Positions 1 through 4,855 of a stretch of DNA of 5,792 nt are shown in pieces. Below the pieces are notes generated by a model. It searched no databases. It saw only the letters and a program-made list of their open reading frames with translations, and was not told the DNA's origin. How positions within the stretch are numbered: the stretch's first letter is position 1; every line of letters starts with the position of its first letter. Position numbers and translations under genes: made by a program. The DNA is taken from assembly GCA_021820825.1 (NCBI GenBank), contig JAKADD010000180.1:1-5792 (forward strand). Reading direction: 5' to 3'. This DNA is from Bacillota bacterium (GTDB lineage: Bacteria > Bacillota > Bacilli > Alicyclobacillales > SLC66).

Positions 1-114
1 ATTCGCTCACAGCCGCTGGCGTTTGACATGTCCAATATTTATCCGGATCAGTCGCAGCACTCTTGGCTGAATCAGTTCGTAGGCGGCTTGCCGATTCTGA
101 TGTACCCGCGATGA
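1..114 (+). CDS. 3' end of an unrecognised protein gene (partial)
   Basis: An open plus-strand frame enters from the left edge and ends at TGA 112-114, giving 37 residues that finish in GGLPILMYPR. The stretch has ordinary amino-acid composition with several aromatic residues (FDMSNIYPDQ, HSWLNQFVGG) and no obvious membrane segment. I do not recognise the family from this tail. It would converge on the DedA gene, whose stop is at 260, leaving about 145 bp between them. That gap holds one GC-rich perfect palindrome (GCCGCCGGCGGC, 189-200) but no hairpin followed by a T-run that would count as a terminator. The frame has no start inside the window, so coding status rests only on openness and composition. 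Confidence 0.45.
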   Translation: MRSQPLAFDMSNIYPDQSQHSWLNQFVGGLPILMYPR

Positions 115-259
115 GGAAGAGTCGCCCAAGAACTGCCAAAGAGCACGTCCCTCAGCGACATTGTCAAAACAGCCTCGCCAAGGACTCTGCCGCCGGCGGC
201 CATTCCTGGACGTTGATTCTGCGGCGTTGCCGACGGCGACAAAGCCCGCAGGCGGATGG

Positions 260-856
260 TCAGCGCCTTTTCTTCTTTCGCAACTTCCATCCCGCGTAAA
301 GACCGATCAGCAGGACCGTGACTATGATGGCTGGCACAAGGTATTGGTGCAGGACCGCGTGATATTTTGACCATTCGACGCCGATCACCCGACCCAATAG
401 CGTGAATGTCAACACCCATGCCAGCGCGCTGATCGCATTCAAGACAACAAACGTCGCGAATTTCATGCGCTCGATTCCTGCAACGTAAGGAACCAGCACC
501 CGGATGCCGGCGATGAATTTCCCGATCAGCACGACCCATATCTGGTATCGTCGAAAAGCCGTTTCCGCCTTGTCAAACCGCTCCTCCGTCAGGCCGATGT
601 ACTTCCCAAACCGGATGATGACAGGGCGTCCGAGCAGCCGGCCGATCCAGTAGGCAATCGCCGATCCCAGCATATTGCCTAGAAACGCAGCAATGAGCAA
701 AGGGAACAGCTGAAATGCGCCGTTGGACAGTTCAATGCCCGAGATGGTCAGCGTCGTCTCAGCGGGAAAAGGAATCCCGATCATCTCCAGCAGGAGAATG
801 AAGAACACGCCAACATAACCGTACTGGTGAATCAGGGCTGTTACGTGAACATGCAA
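260..856 (-). CDS. DedA/VTT-family integral membrane protein
   Basis: The 198-residue product has the layout of the DedA (SNARE-associated/VTT) family, usually about 200 residues. An N-terminal hydrophobic segment (about 12-28) runs into IGIPFPAE (residues 26-33), the family's re-entrant PxPxE-type motif with acidic E33. A GNMLGSAIAYWIGR stretch follows (60-73), then GKFIAGIRVLVPYVAG (112-127) with the conserved G, R119 and P. Two C-terminal membrane segments (about 134-158 and 173-190) end in a basic tail, KLRKKKRR. Bacterial relatives move undecaprenyl phosphate or phospholipids across the cytoplasmic membrane and affect envelope stress resistance; which substrate applies here is not visible. 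The start is TTG at 856: AGGAG lies at 866-870, nine bases upstream, and the nearby ATG at 852 is out of frame. The ribosome binding site overlaps the stop of the small membrane-protein gene upstream, so the two probably form a translationally coupled operon. Confidence 0.9.
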   Translation of the reverse strand: MHVHVTALIHQYGYVGVFFILLLEMIGIPFPAETTLTISGIELSNGAFQLFPLLIAAFLGNMLGSAIAYWIGRLLGRPVIIRFGKYIGLTEERFDKAETAFRRYQIWVVLIGKFIAGIRVLVPYVAGIERMKFATFVVLNAISALAWVLTFTLLGRVIGVEWSKYHAVLHQYLVPAIIVTVLLIGLYAGWKLRKKKRR

Positions 857-865
857 ACCCGATCA

Positions 866-870
866 CTCCT
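866..870 (-). promoter_or_regulatory. Ribosome binding site of the DedA gene, overlapping the upstream stop codon
   Basis: On the minus strand AGGAG sits nine bases before the TTG start at 856. Its first bases overlap the TAG stop (869-871) of the 59-residue upstream gene. This decides the TTG start, for which no equally placed ATG exists, and suggests ribosomes finishing the upstream gene help initiate DedA. Confidence 0.7.
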
Positions 871-1048
871 AAAAAGGAAGAAACGCTAAGATGATGTCCA
901 GAACCACCTCGAGCCATCCCCAGCGCAGCGTCTTCCGGCGCTGATTTTTCGTCTTTCCTTTGCGTTTGGAGGGGATGATCACATTGAACAGTACCAGTAT
1001 TCCCAACACGATCAGTATGCCAATGACAGCCTGAAGTAATTTGCTCAT
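869..1048 (-). CDS. Small basic membrane protein (59 aa) upstream of dedA
   Basis: A 59-residue product starts at ATG 1048, with AAGGG (1057-1061) eight bases upstream as ribosome binding site, and stops at TAG 869-871. Residues about 4-25 are a clean membrane helix (LLQAVIGILIVLGILVLF). A strongly basic stretch follows (27-42, including SKRKGKTKNQRRK), probably cytoplasmic by the positive-inside rule, and then a second hydrophobic segment (about 45-59, ending in AFLPF). I do not recognise a named family. The stop codon overlaps the ribosome binding site of the DedA gene, so the two are almost certainly co-transcribed and co-translated, and the small protein may be a partner or modulator of the DedA protein; that role is inference. 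A weak AT-rich minus-strand promoter-like stretch (TATAGT/TAAAAT near 1090-1103) lies upstream but lacks a convincing -35. Confidence 0.75.
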   Translation of the reverse strand: MSKLLQAVIGILIVLGILVLFNVIIPSKRKGKTKNQRRKTLRWGWLEVVLDIILAFLPF

Positions 1049-1116
1049 CCGCTGTTCCCTTCGTTCCGAGCGTCATGAACATTGTCCTTATCCATTTTAC
1101 TATACGGCGTCGTACT

Positions 1117-1141
1117 CCAAAAGCGAATCCGAAACTTTTGG
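1117..1141. repeat. Short inverted repeat between purA and the dedA operon
   Basis: Perfect 7-bp arms CCAAAAG (1117-1123) and CTTTTGG (1135-1141) flank an 11-bp spacer. The site lies 64 bp beyond the purA stop and about 70 bp upstream of the small membrane-protein start. It could be a weak terminator for purA or an operator for the dedA operon. No T-run follows the stem, so terminator function is doubtful, and an inverted repeat of this size could be chance. Confidence 0.3.
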
Positions 1142-1204
1142 CGGCGTGATCACAGGGAAAAGGAGCGTCGAAGGCGCATCGAAGGAGCATCGTCCGGATG
1201 CGGA

Positions 1205-2485
1205 TCAACTCCGCACGATGATATCCTCGCGGCGCGGCCCCACGGAGAGCAGGCGAATCGGCGTTCCGATCAACTGTTCGACGCGTTCGACGTACTGCCT
1301 GGCCTGTTCGGGCAACCGTTCATACGATCGTATGGACGAGATGTCGCTTTGCCAGCCGGGCATCGTTTCAAATACTGGCTGCGCATGCTCCAGTCTTCCC
1401 GTGACCGGGAACTGAGTGGTTGTCTCGCCGTTTATTTCATAGCCGACACAGAGCGGAATCTCCCGCCAATGCCCAAGCACATCCAAATTGGTCAATGCCG
1501 CTTCCGTTGCGCCCTGCACCTGGCATCCGTAGCGTGTGGCCACGGCGTCGAACCAGCCAACGCGCCGCGGCCGCCCTGTGGTGGCGCCGTATTCTCCCGC
1601 GTCTCCGCCGCGTTCCCGCAATTCGTCTGCGGTCTCCCCAAAGAGTTCTGTGACAAACGGACCTGCTCCCACGCAGGTCGAATACGCTTTGACAACCGCG
1701 ACGATGTGAGTCATGGCATAGGGAGGAATGCCGGCTCCGACGGTTGCAAAACCAGCCAGGGTGGAAGAGGATGTTGAAAATGGGTAGATGCCGTGATCCG
1801 GATCGCGCAACGCCCCAAGCTGGCCTTCCAGAATGATGCGCTTACCTTGCGCCAGTCCCTCCTGCAACAGGCGCGTGGTATCGCCAATAAACGGTTCCAG
1901 TCGCCTGCCTTCAAGCCACAGGGATTCCGTCGCTTCTTCCGGGTCCACGGGGGATTGGTTGTAGAGGTGAGCAATCAGGACGTTCTTGTTGACAAGCGAT
2001 CGCTGTACGCGGTGCGCCAGGCGATCCCGATCAAACAAGTCCGCAACCTGGACGCCGATTTTCAGATATTTATCGGCGTAAAACGGCGCGATGCCGGAGC
2101 GTGTGGAACCGAATTGCTCCGCGCCGAGCCGCTCTTCTTCGTAACGGTCCAGCAGGTTGTGCACAGGCAAAACGATCTGCGCGCGCTCGGAGACGGTAAG
2201 TTTGGGAACGGGGAGACCGCGCTCCGTCACGTCCGCCAATTCCTTCAAAAGCGCCGTCATATTGAGCGCAACGCCCGGTCCGATTACGTTGTGCACGTGT
2301 GGATAGAACACCCCCGCCGGCAGCAGATGCAACGCAAACTTGCCATACTCGTTGATGATGGTGTGGCCTGCGTTGTTGCCGCCCTGAAAACGGACGACAA
2401 AGTCCGCTTCGCGGGCCAGGTAGTCGGTGATCTTTCCTTTTCCCTCGTCGCCCCAATTGGCTCCCACAACAGCCGTGACAGTCAT
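1205..2485 (-). CDS. purA: Adenylosuccinate synthetase
   Basis: PurA joins IMP and aspartate using GTP to form adenylosuccinate, the first committed step from IMP to AMP, in the cytoplasm. The 426-residue length fits the family (about 430). Visible motifs are the P-loop GANWGDEGKGK (8-18) with catalytic D13, GGNNAGHT (35-42) with catalytic H41, STRSGIAPFYADK (127-139), DPDHGIYPF (228-236), the aspartate-binding loop GATTGRPRR (300-308), and the nucleotide-base region TNLDVL (332-337). Several positions differ from the Escherichia coli type (GANWG for GTQWG, EGQLG for EGAQG, TSSST for TSSNT, STCVG for TTRVG). From memory, most of these match a PurA subgroup of clostridia and other Firmicutes, so I do not read them as damage. 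ATG at 2485 is chosen because GAGGAGG (2495-2501) precedes it by nine bases; the frame stays open to 2635, but that stretch is repeated regulatory DNA. A perfect palindrome lies about 90 bp upstream of the start. Confidence 0.97.
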   Translation of the reverse strand: MTVTAVVGANWGDEGKGKITDYLAREADFVVRFQGGNNAGHTIINEYGKFALHLLPAGVFYPHVHNVIGPGVALNMTALLKELADVTERGLPVPKLTVSERAQIVLPVHNLLDRYEEERLGAEQFGSTRSGIAPFYADKYLKIGVQVADLFDRDRLAHRVQRSLVNKNVLIAHLYNQSPVDPEEATESLWLEGRRLEPFIGDTTRLLQEGLAQGKRIILEGQLGALRDPDHGIYPFSTSSSTLAGFATVGAGIPPYAMTHIVAVVKAYSTCVGAGPFVTELFGETADELRERGGDAGEYGATTGRPRRVGWFDAVATRYGCQVQGATEAALTNLDVLGHWREIPLCVGYEINGETTTQFPVTGRLEHAQPVFETMPGWQSDISSIRSYERLPEQARQYVERVEQLIGTPIRLLSVGPRREDIIVRS

Positions 2486-2533
2486 CGCGTATTGCCTCCT
2501 CTGATTATGCAGTGTGGACGAATCTTGCGCCCT

Positions 2534-2637
2534 CAATCGCTTTCTTGGTCCGATATTAAGTATAATGAACTGCGAGTAATAAGAAAATGTGATTCTTATT
2601 ATATGAGCCATAAGAGTGGTCAATGTCTCAATCAATT
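2534..2637. repeat. 104-bp direct repeat, copy 1 (purA upstream region)
   Basis: This segment matches 4856-4959 base for base at an offset of 2322, with no gaps and 8 differences (2549, 2577, 2583, 2615, 2619, 2627, 2630, 2631), about 92% identity. A weaker match may continue left to about 2523. It holds TATAAT on the plus strand (2561-2566), TATAAT on the minus strand (2598-2603), and TATACT on the minus strand (2559-2564). The last could be the purA -10 box, giving a leader of roughly 65 bases, but none has a good -35 at the right spacing, as expected if an activator is needed. In this copy the positions of the LysR ribosome binding site and GTG start read AAGAGTGG and GTC, so that gene start is lost here. 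Confidence 0.9.
2577..2601. promoter_or_regulatory. Perfect palindromic operator candidate upstream of purA
   Basis: Arms TAATAAGAA (2577-2585) and TTCTTATTA (2593-2601) are exact 9-bp reverse complements around the 7-bp spacer AATGTGA. The core can be read as ATAAG-N11-CTTAT, in the size range of LysR-type regulator sites. It sits centrally between the purA start (2485) and the position matching the lysR start (2625), and overlaps the -35 region expected for the minus-strand TATACT box. Binding by the LysR-type protein encoded at 4947 is inferred from the shared repeat, not shown. Confidence 0.5.
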
Positions 2638-2691
2638 GTGCAATAGATATGGTGTCACAGCTTGAACATTTTGGTAGTTGTGCTATTGCAC
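2638..2691. repeat. 9-bp inverted repeat abutting the right end of repeat copy 1
   Basis: GTGCAATAG (2638-2646) and CTATTGCAC (2683-2691) are exact reverse complements 36 bp apart. The left arm begins at the first base after repeat copy 1, and the right arm ends 14 bp beyond the stop of the broken M20 gene. It could be the remains of that gene's terminator or a junction scar. A 9-bp inverted repeat at this spacing is expected about once by chance in a window this size. Confidence 0.25.
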
Positions 2692-2705
2692 TCTGCTCCC
2701 GTTAG

Positions 2706-3027
2706 TCAAAATGTTGAGTGGGCCAATACTTCAAAGAATCGGGCGTACACTTTTGGGCCAAAGTTATATAGAGTGAGGGAAACTAATTCGTCAGGCGCAT
2801 GGATGTTGTCGCTTAATCCAGAGAAGCCCAGCGGCACGACCTCTACACCGAAGCGTTGTTTCAACATGCCCAAAATAGGCACGGTTGCGCCCATGCGAAA
2901 GTGTACTGGAGCATACCCCATCTCGTCGCGCAGCACCGGATCCGCCGCCTGCAGCGCCGGAAATGGCAACGAAGTCGCAAGAGACTTTGTCGGCATTGTC
3001 CGCCAACCATTTCGGCATGGATGGGCT
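2706..3027 (-). pseudogene. Remnant of an M20-family metallopeptidase gene
   Basis: Two minus-strand pieces in different frames resemble one M20 peptidase (the ArgE/DapE/dipeptidase group, which cleaves small peptides or acylated amino acids with two metal ions). The first, about 3027-2959, reads SPSMPKWLADNADKVSCDFV, like the part of the catalytic domain just after the family's EGEEE-type metal-binding segment. The second, about 2960-2706, contains FRMGATVPILGMLKQRFG and then PLGFSGLSDNIHAPDE with the histidine of the C-terminal metal site, and ends ...YARFFEVLAHSTF. The N-terminal catalytic half is missing, the dimerisation domain (in the order of 200 residues in intact relatives) is absent at the 2960 junction, and the frame shifts there. 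No functional product is expected. The family call is firm for the C-terminal piece and fair for the other. Confidence 0.75.
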
Positions 3028-3108
3028 GACGTGTGGTCGACGCGACCGTCAGTGTCCTTGAATCCATCGTCTAAAGAAGGCATTATCATGATATGAGGAG
3101 GATCGCAC

Positions 3109-3567
3109 ATGAAGCGATTTTGGATTTCATCCATGATCGGTGTTTCATTATTGCTCACAGGATGCGGATCGCAGACGTCGGCCGTCAGTCCAGGCGCAAC
3201 TCACCGACCGGCATTGCGTACTGAGTCTGTCATTGAGGTTATTCAACCTGATCCGAAAGTCCATCCCTTCCAATATGAATTCAAGCCTGGCGGGAAGATT
3301 GCCATCGAAGGACGGGTGCATGATCCGGCGCCTACCGAGAAGTCCCTGTCCGTTCAATTGTTTTGGGCCGCCCCTAACATTCACCATTTAATTCGCGCCC
3401 AAATGTTTGCGATTCAGTCAAACGGCAACTTCGCAGGCGCCTTCAAAGTGCCGAACGGAGGTTTTGTTGGCGGCGGAGGCGGAGAATTTACACTCGAATT
3501 CTCCTCTGGCAATGCGAAACCGATTGATGTACAGTTGGCCATCCCGGCGGCTTCTGCCGCAAGATGA
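3109..3567 (+). CDS. Small secreted lipoprotein, unknown function
   Basis: The 152-residue product begins with a typical lipoprotein signal: basic MKRFW, a hydrophobic core, and the lipobox LLTGC ending at C19, which would be lipid-modified, leaving the protein anchored outside the membrane. The mature part starts with a flexible Ser/Ala/Pro-rich linker (20-38). About 110 residues follow that alternate polar and hydrophobic positions (KIAIEGRVHD, SLSVQLFWAA, EFTLEFSSGN, DVQLAIPA), suggesting a small beta-sandwich. A glycine run (VGGGGGE, 120-126) sits near the end. I do not recognise a family. ATG 3109 is preceded by GAGGAGG (3095-3101) at seven bases. A possible promoter, TTGAAT (3058-3063) with CATTAT (3081-3086) at 17-bp spacing, would give a very short leader. 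The last 11 codons and the stop are part of a 39-bp tandem duplication. The gene converges on the cysteine-rich pair. Confidence 0.85.
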   Translation: MKRFWISSMIGVSLLLTGCGSQTSAVSPGATHRPALRTESVIEVIQPDPKVHPFQYEFKPGGKIAIEGRVHDPAPTEKSLSVQLFWAAPNIHHLIRAQMFAIQSNGNFAGAFKVPNGGFVGGGGGEFTLEFSSGNAKPIDVQLAIPAASAAR

Positions 3568-3613
3568 AGTCAGGTGGCCATCCCAACAGCTACTGCCGCA
3601 AAATGAAGTCAGG
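3536..3613 (+). repeat. 39-bp tandem duplication spanning the lipoprotein stop codon
   Basis: Unit A (3536-3574) and unit B (3575-3613) match at 34 of 39 positions. The unit is exactly 13 codons. Unit A encodes LAIPAASAAR followed by the working TGA (3565-3567). Unit B, in the same frame just past that stop, encodes VAIPTATAAK followed by another TGA (3604-3606). The end of unit B runs into the left arm of the hairpin at 3607-3651, while unit A has the related bases AGTCAGGTGG instead. This looks like a replication-slippage duplication of the gene's tail and stop. Confidence 0.85.
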
Positions 3614-3651
3614 GAGGCTGTCGAGCACTTATCTCGACAGCCTCCCTGACT
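3607..3651. terminator. Long perfect hairpin, probable bidirectional terminator
   Basis: A 19-bp uninterrupted stem (left arm 3607-3625, beginning AGTCAGGGAGG; right arm 3633-3651) closes a 7-base loop, CACTTAT. It lies 39 bp after the lipoprotein stop on the plus strand and 2 bp after the stop of the lysozyme-like gene on the minus strand, so it sits exactly between two convergent genes. On the minus strand the stem is followed by TTCATTTT, a usable T-rich tract; on the plus strand the T-tract is poor (TGTTC). Termination is therefore likely stronger for the minus-strand pair. Confidence 0.8.
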
Positions 3652-3653
3652 GT

Positions 3654-4223
3654 TCAGCACGAGACCACAGTTCCGATGTAGGACAGCGTGTCTGATCCAT
3701 CTCCACATGGGGTGCAGGCGCTGTTGGGGTAGCACGTGTTGATGAGCGTGACGCATGTCGCCGATTCCAGGGTAGGCATGTAGCCTACAAAGTTTGTGTA
3801 AATGTAACCGGAGAAGTTCTGCTGAAGGGCGAGGTAGGCGGCGCTCGCCCCGTACGGCATGAACTGCCCATTCTGCAAAGTGTAGGAACAACTCCCGTTG
3901 TAGGCGCTCAGAAACGTCGGAACGTCACTGTACGCCGCCATTTTTGAGTTGACGAGCAGGTTGGTTCCCTCGTCCATACTAGTCATGTAGGGGGCATTAT
4001 TTCCTACTTGCATCGGATCGTCGTACGAGTAGTTCGATTCCATTGCGGCGATCGCCAATATGTATCGCGGGTTCACATTATATGCGCAGCCGAACAGGTT
4101 GGCAAACAACTGCATCCACCCGTAATTCGCATTCACACTGGCGCTGTTGATCACCCCGTGCGAGGTCGGATACCCTCCCGTCAATAGATTGGACTCTTGC
4201 AGATCGACGTATTGGTTGCTCAT
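3654..4223 (-). CDS. Lysozyme-like/lytic transglycosylase-like protein with cysteine-rich tail, no signal peptide
   Basis: The 189-residue product has a core like soluble lytic transglycosylases and goose-type lysozymes, which cut peptidoglycan glycan strands. NPRYILAIAAMESNYSYDDP (51-70) places a candidate catalytic glutamate at E62, followed by PMQVGN (70-75), DEGTNLLVNSKM (84-95) and VPTFLSAYNGS (101-111), the order seen in that fold. Fold assignment is by motif order, not alignment. Composition is odd: 11 acidic residues against one Lys and one Arg, 18 tyrosines, and seven cysteines (46, 112, 157, 164, 170, 173, 189), five of them in the last 33 residues, including CTPC. Cysteines and near absence of basic residues suggest an exported, disulfide-bonded protein, yet the N-terminus (MSNQYVDLQESNLL) is no signal peptide. 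ATG 4223 follows AAGGGGG (4232-4238) by eight bases, overlapping the stop of the gene upstream, with which it forms an operon. Confidence 0.8.
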   Translation of the reverse strand: MSNQYVDLQESNLLTGGYPTSHGVINSASVNANYGWMQLFANLFGCAYNVNPRYILAIAAMESNYSYDDPMQVGNNAPYMTSMDEGTNLLVNSKMAAYSDVPTFLSAYNGSCSYTLQNGQFMPYGASAAYLALQQNFSGYIYTNFVGYMPTLESATCVTLINTCYPNSACTPCGDGSDTLSYIGTVVSC

Positions 4224-4236
4224 CTGACTTTCCCCC

Positions 4237-4605
4237 TTACTGGCAAGACTCGCATTGTGTCGGAATACCTGATATGGACGTTCCGTTCAAAGCGTTGTCC
4301 GCCAATGCGTACGTGATCTGAAGCGAGTCATAACCCGTCGCCCCGCAACCATCGATAGGGCCGTAAGACGCCGAAGTTTGCCAAGAACTGTAGTTACAAA
4401 AGCTGACCCAAGACGAGTTGCTGCTGAGCAGGTTGTTGAGAGCTGCTCCGCCCACCGCGATCACGGGTTTGGCATTGGAGACCCAAGTCTCTGCCAAGCT
4501 CAGATCACCCGTGATCTGTGATGCTGGAACGCCCAGCGCCATCGCGGTAAAAAAGGCGCCCGACAAGTCCGTCTTATCCGCCCCGTAAAAGTAAACCGTC
4601 GCCAT
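4237..4605 (-). CDS. Small acidic cysteine-containing protein, unknown function
   Basis: The 122-residue product starts at ATG 4605, eight bases after AGGAGG, and stops at TAA 4237-4239. No family is recognised. The first 60 residues look like an alternating alpha/beta unit: strand ATVYFYGAD (2-10), helix LSGAFFTAMALG (14-25), then AKPVIAVGGAALNNLLSS (45-62), with a strand running into a glycine turn and helix. The second half is rich in Ser, Tyr, Gly and Asn and holds C70 and C87, and the tail ends QCESCQ (C118, C121). There are 8 acidic residues, two lysines and no Arg or His. No signal peptide or membrane segment is visible. The bias and the terminal CxxC match its downstream neighbour, the lysozyme-like protein, whose ribosome binding site overlaps this stop, so the two are probably made together and may act together. 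A carbohydrate- or wall-binding role is a guess. Confidence 0.75.
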   Translation of the reverse strand: MATVYFYGADKTDLSGAFFTAMALGVPASQITGDLSLAETWVSNAKPVIAVGGAALNNLLSSNSSWVSFCNYSSWQTSASYGPIDGCGATGYDSLQITYALADNALNGTSISGIPTQCESCQ

Positions 4606-4855
4606 CTCACATTCCTCCTGGTTGGTTCAGTACGATGTTCTGCAAGGGCAAAGTTCGGTCCAAAGAATTCTTATCAAGGGAAGATATTCGCAAGATATGG
4701 GGATGGGGAGATGGAGGGCACGGACAAAAGCCGAACAGGCGCCAAAAATCCGCCAGGACATAGTAAATGCTAAACACGGCCCATATACCCATTTCCGCAT
4801 GGGAACGGAGCTTGTGCTGAGAGAGGGGGTTGGAATGATGGGTCTCATGCGTCGC
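4606..4855. other. Intergenic leader between the cysteine-rich pair and the lysR promoter repeat
   Basis: This 250-bp stretch has no convincing gene. On the minus strand a 61-codon frame (4792-4607) begins MGIWAVFSIYYVLADFWRLF, a possible membrane helix, and ends with GGA-GGA-ATG-TGA, so its last codons coincide with the ribosome binding site of the gene at 4605. Its own start lacks a good ribosome binding site and the rest of the sequence is unremarkable, so coding is unlikely but not excluded. AAGAATTCTT (4663-4672) is a short palindrome followed by AT, sharing the half-site TTCTTAT with the palindrome near purA. No clear sigma-A promoter for the minus-strand pair was found. Confidence 0.4.

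Noticed and set aside
115..259. Terminator between the leftmost gene and dedA at GCCGCCGGCGGC
   Set aside because: The palindrome has no loop and is not followed by a T-run on either strand.
1205..2485. Apparent loss of conserved PurA residues (EGQLG, TSSST, STCVG, GANWG in place of the E. coli forms)
   Set aside because: Most of these changes fit a PurA subgroup I recall from clostridia and other Firmicutes. The P-loop, catalytic Asp13 and His41, and the aspartate loop are intact, so this is a normal enzyme of that subgroup.
2486..2635. N-terminal extension of PurA by 50 residues to 2635
   Set aside because: The frame is open, but the extension lies in repeated regulatory DNA, while ATG 2485 has a strong ribosome binding site and gives the family's normal N-terminus.
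2534..2637. 104-bp repeat as a miniature transposable element
   Set aside because: The ends are not inverted repeats, no target-site duplication is visible, and copy 2 contains the start of a real gene, which fits local duplication better.
1793..2665. Long plus-strand open frame of 290 codons
   Set aside because: It is antisense to purA and shows no recognisable motifs; a shadow of the real gene.
4606..4855. Sporulation promoter for the cysteine-rich pair, from CATATCTT on the minus strand
   Set aside because: The sequence fits a sigma-E/K -10 pattern, but no matching -35 was found at the right distance.
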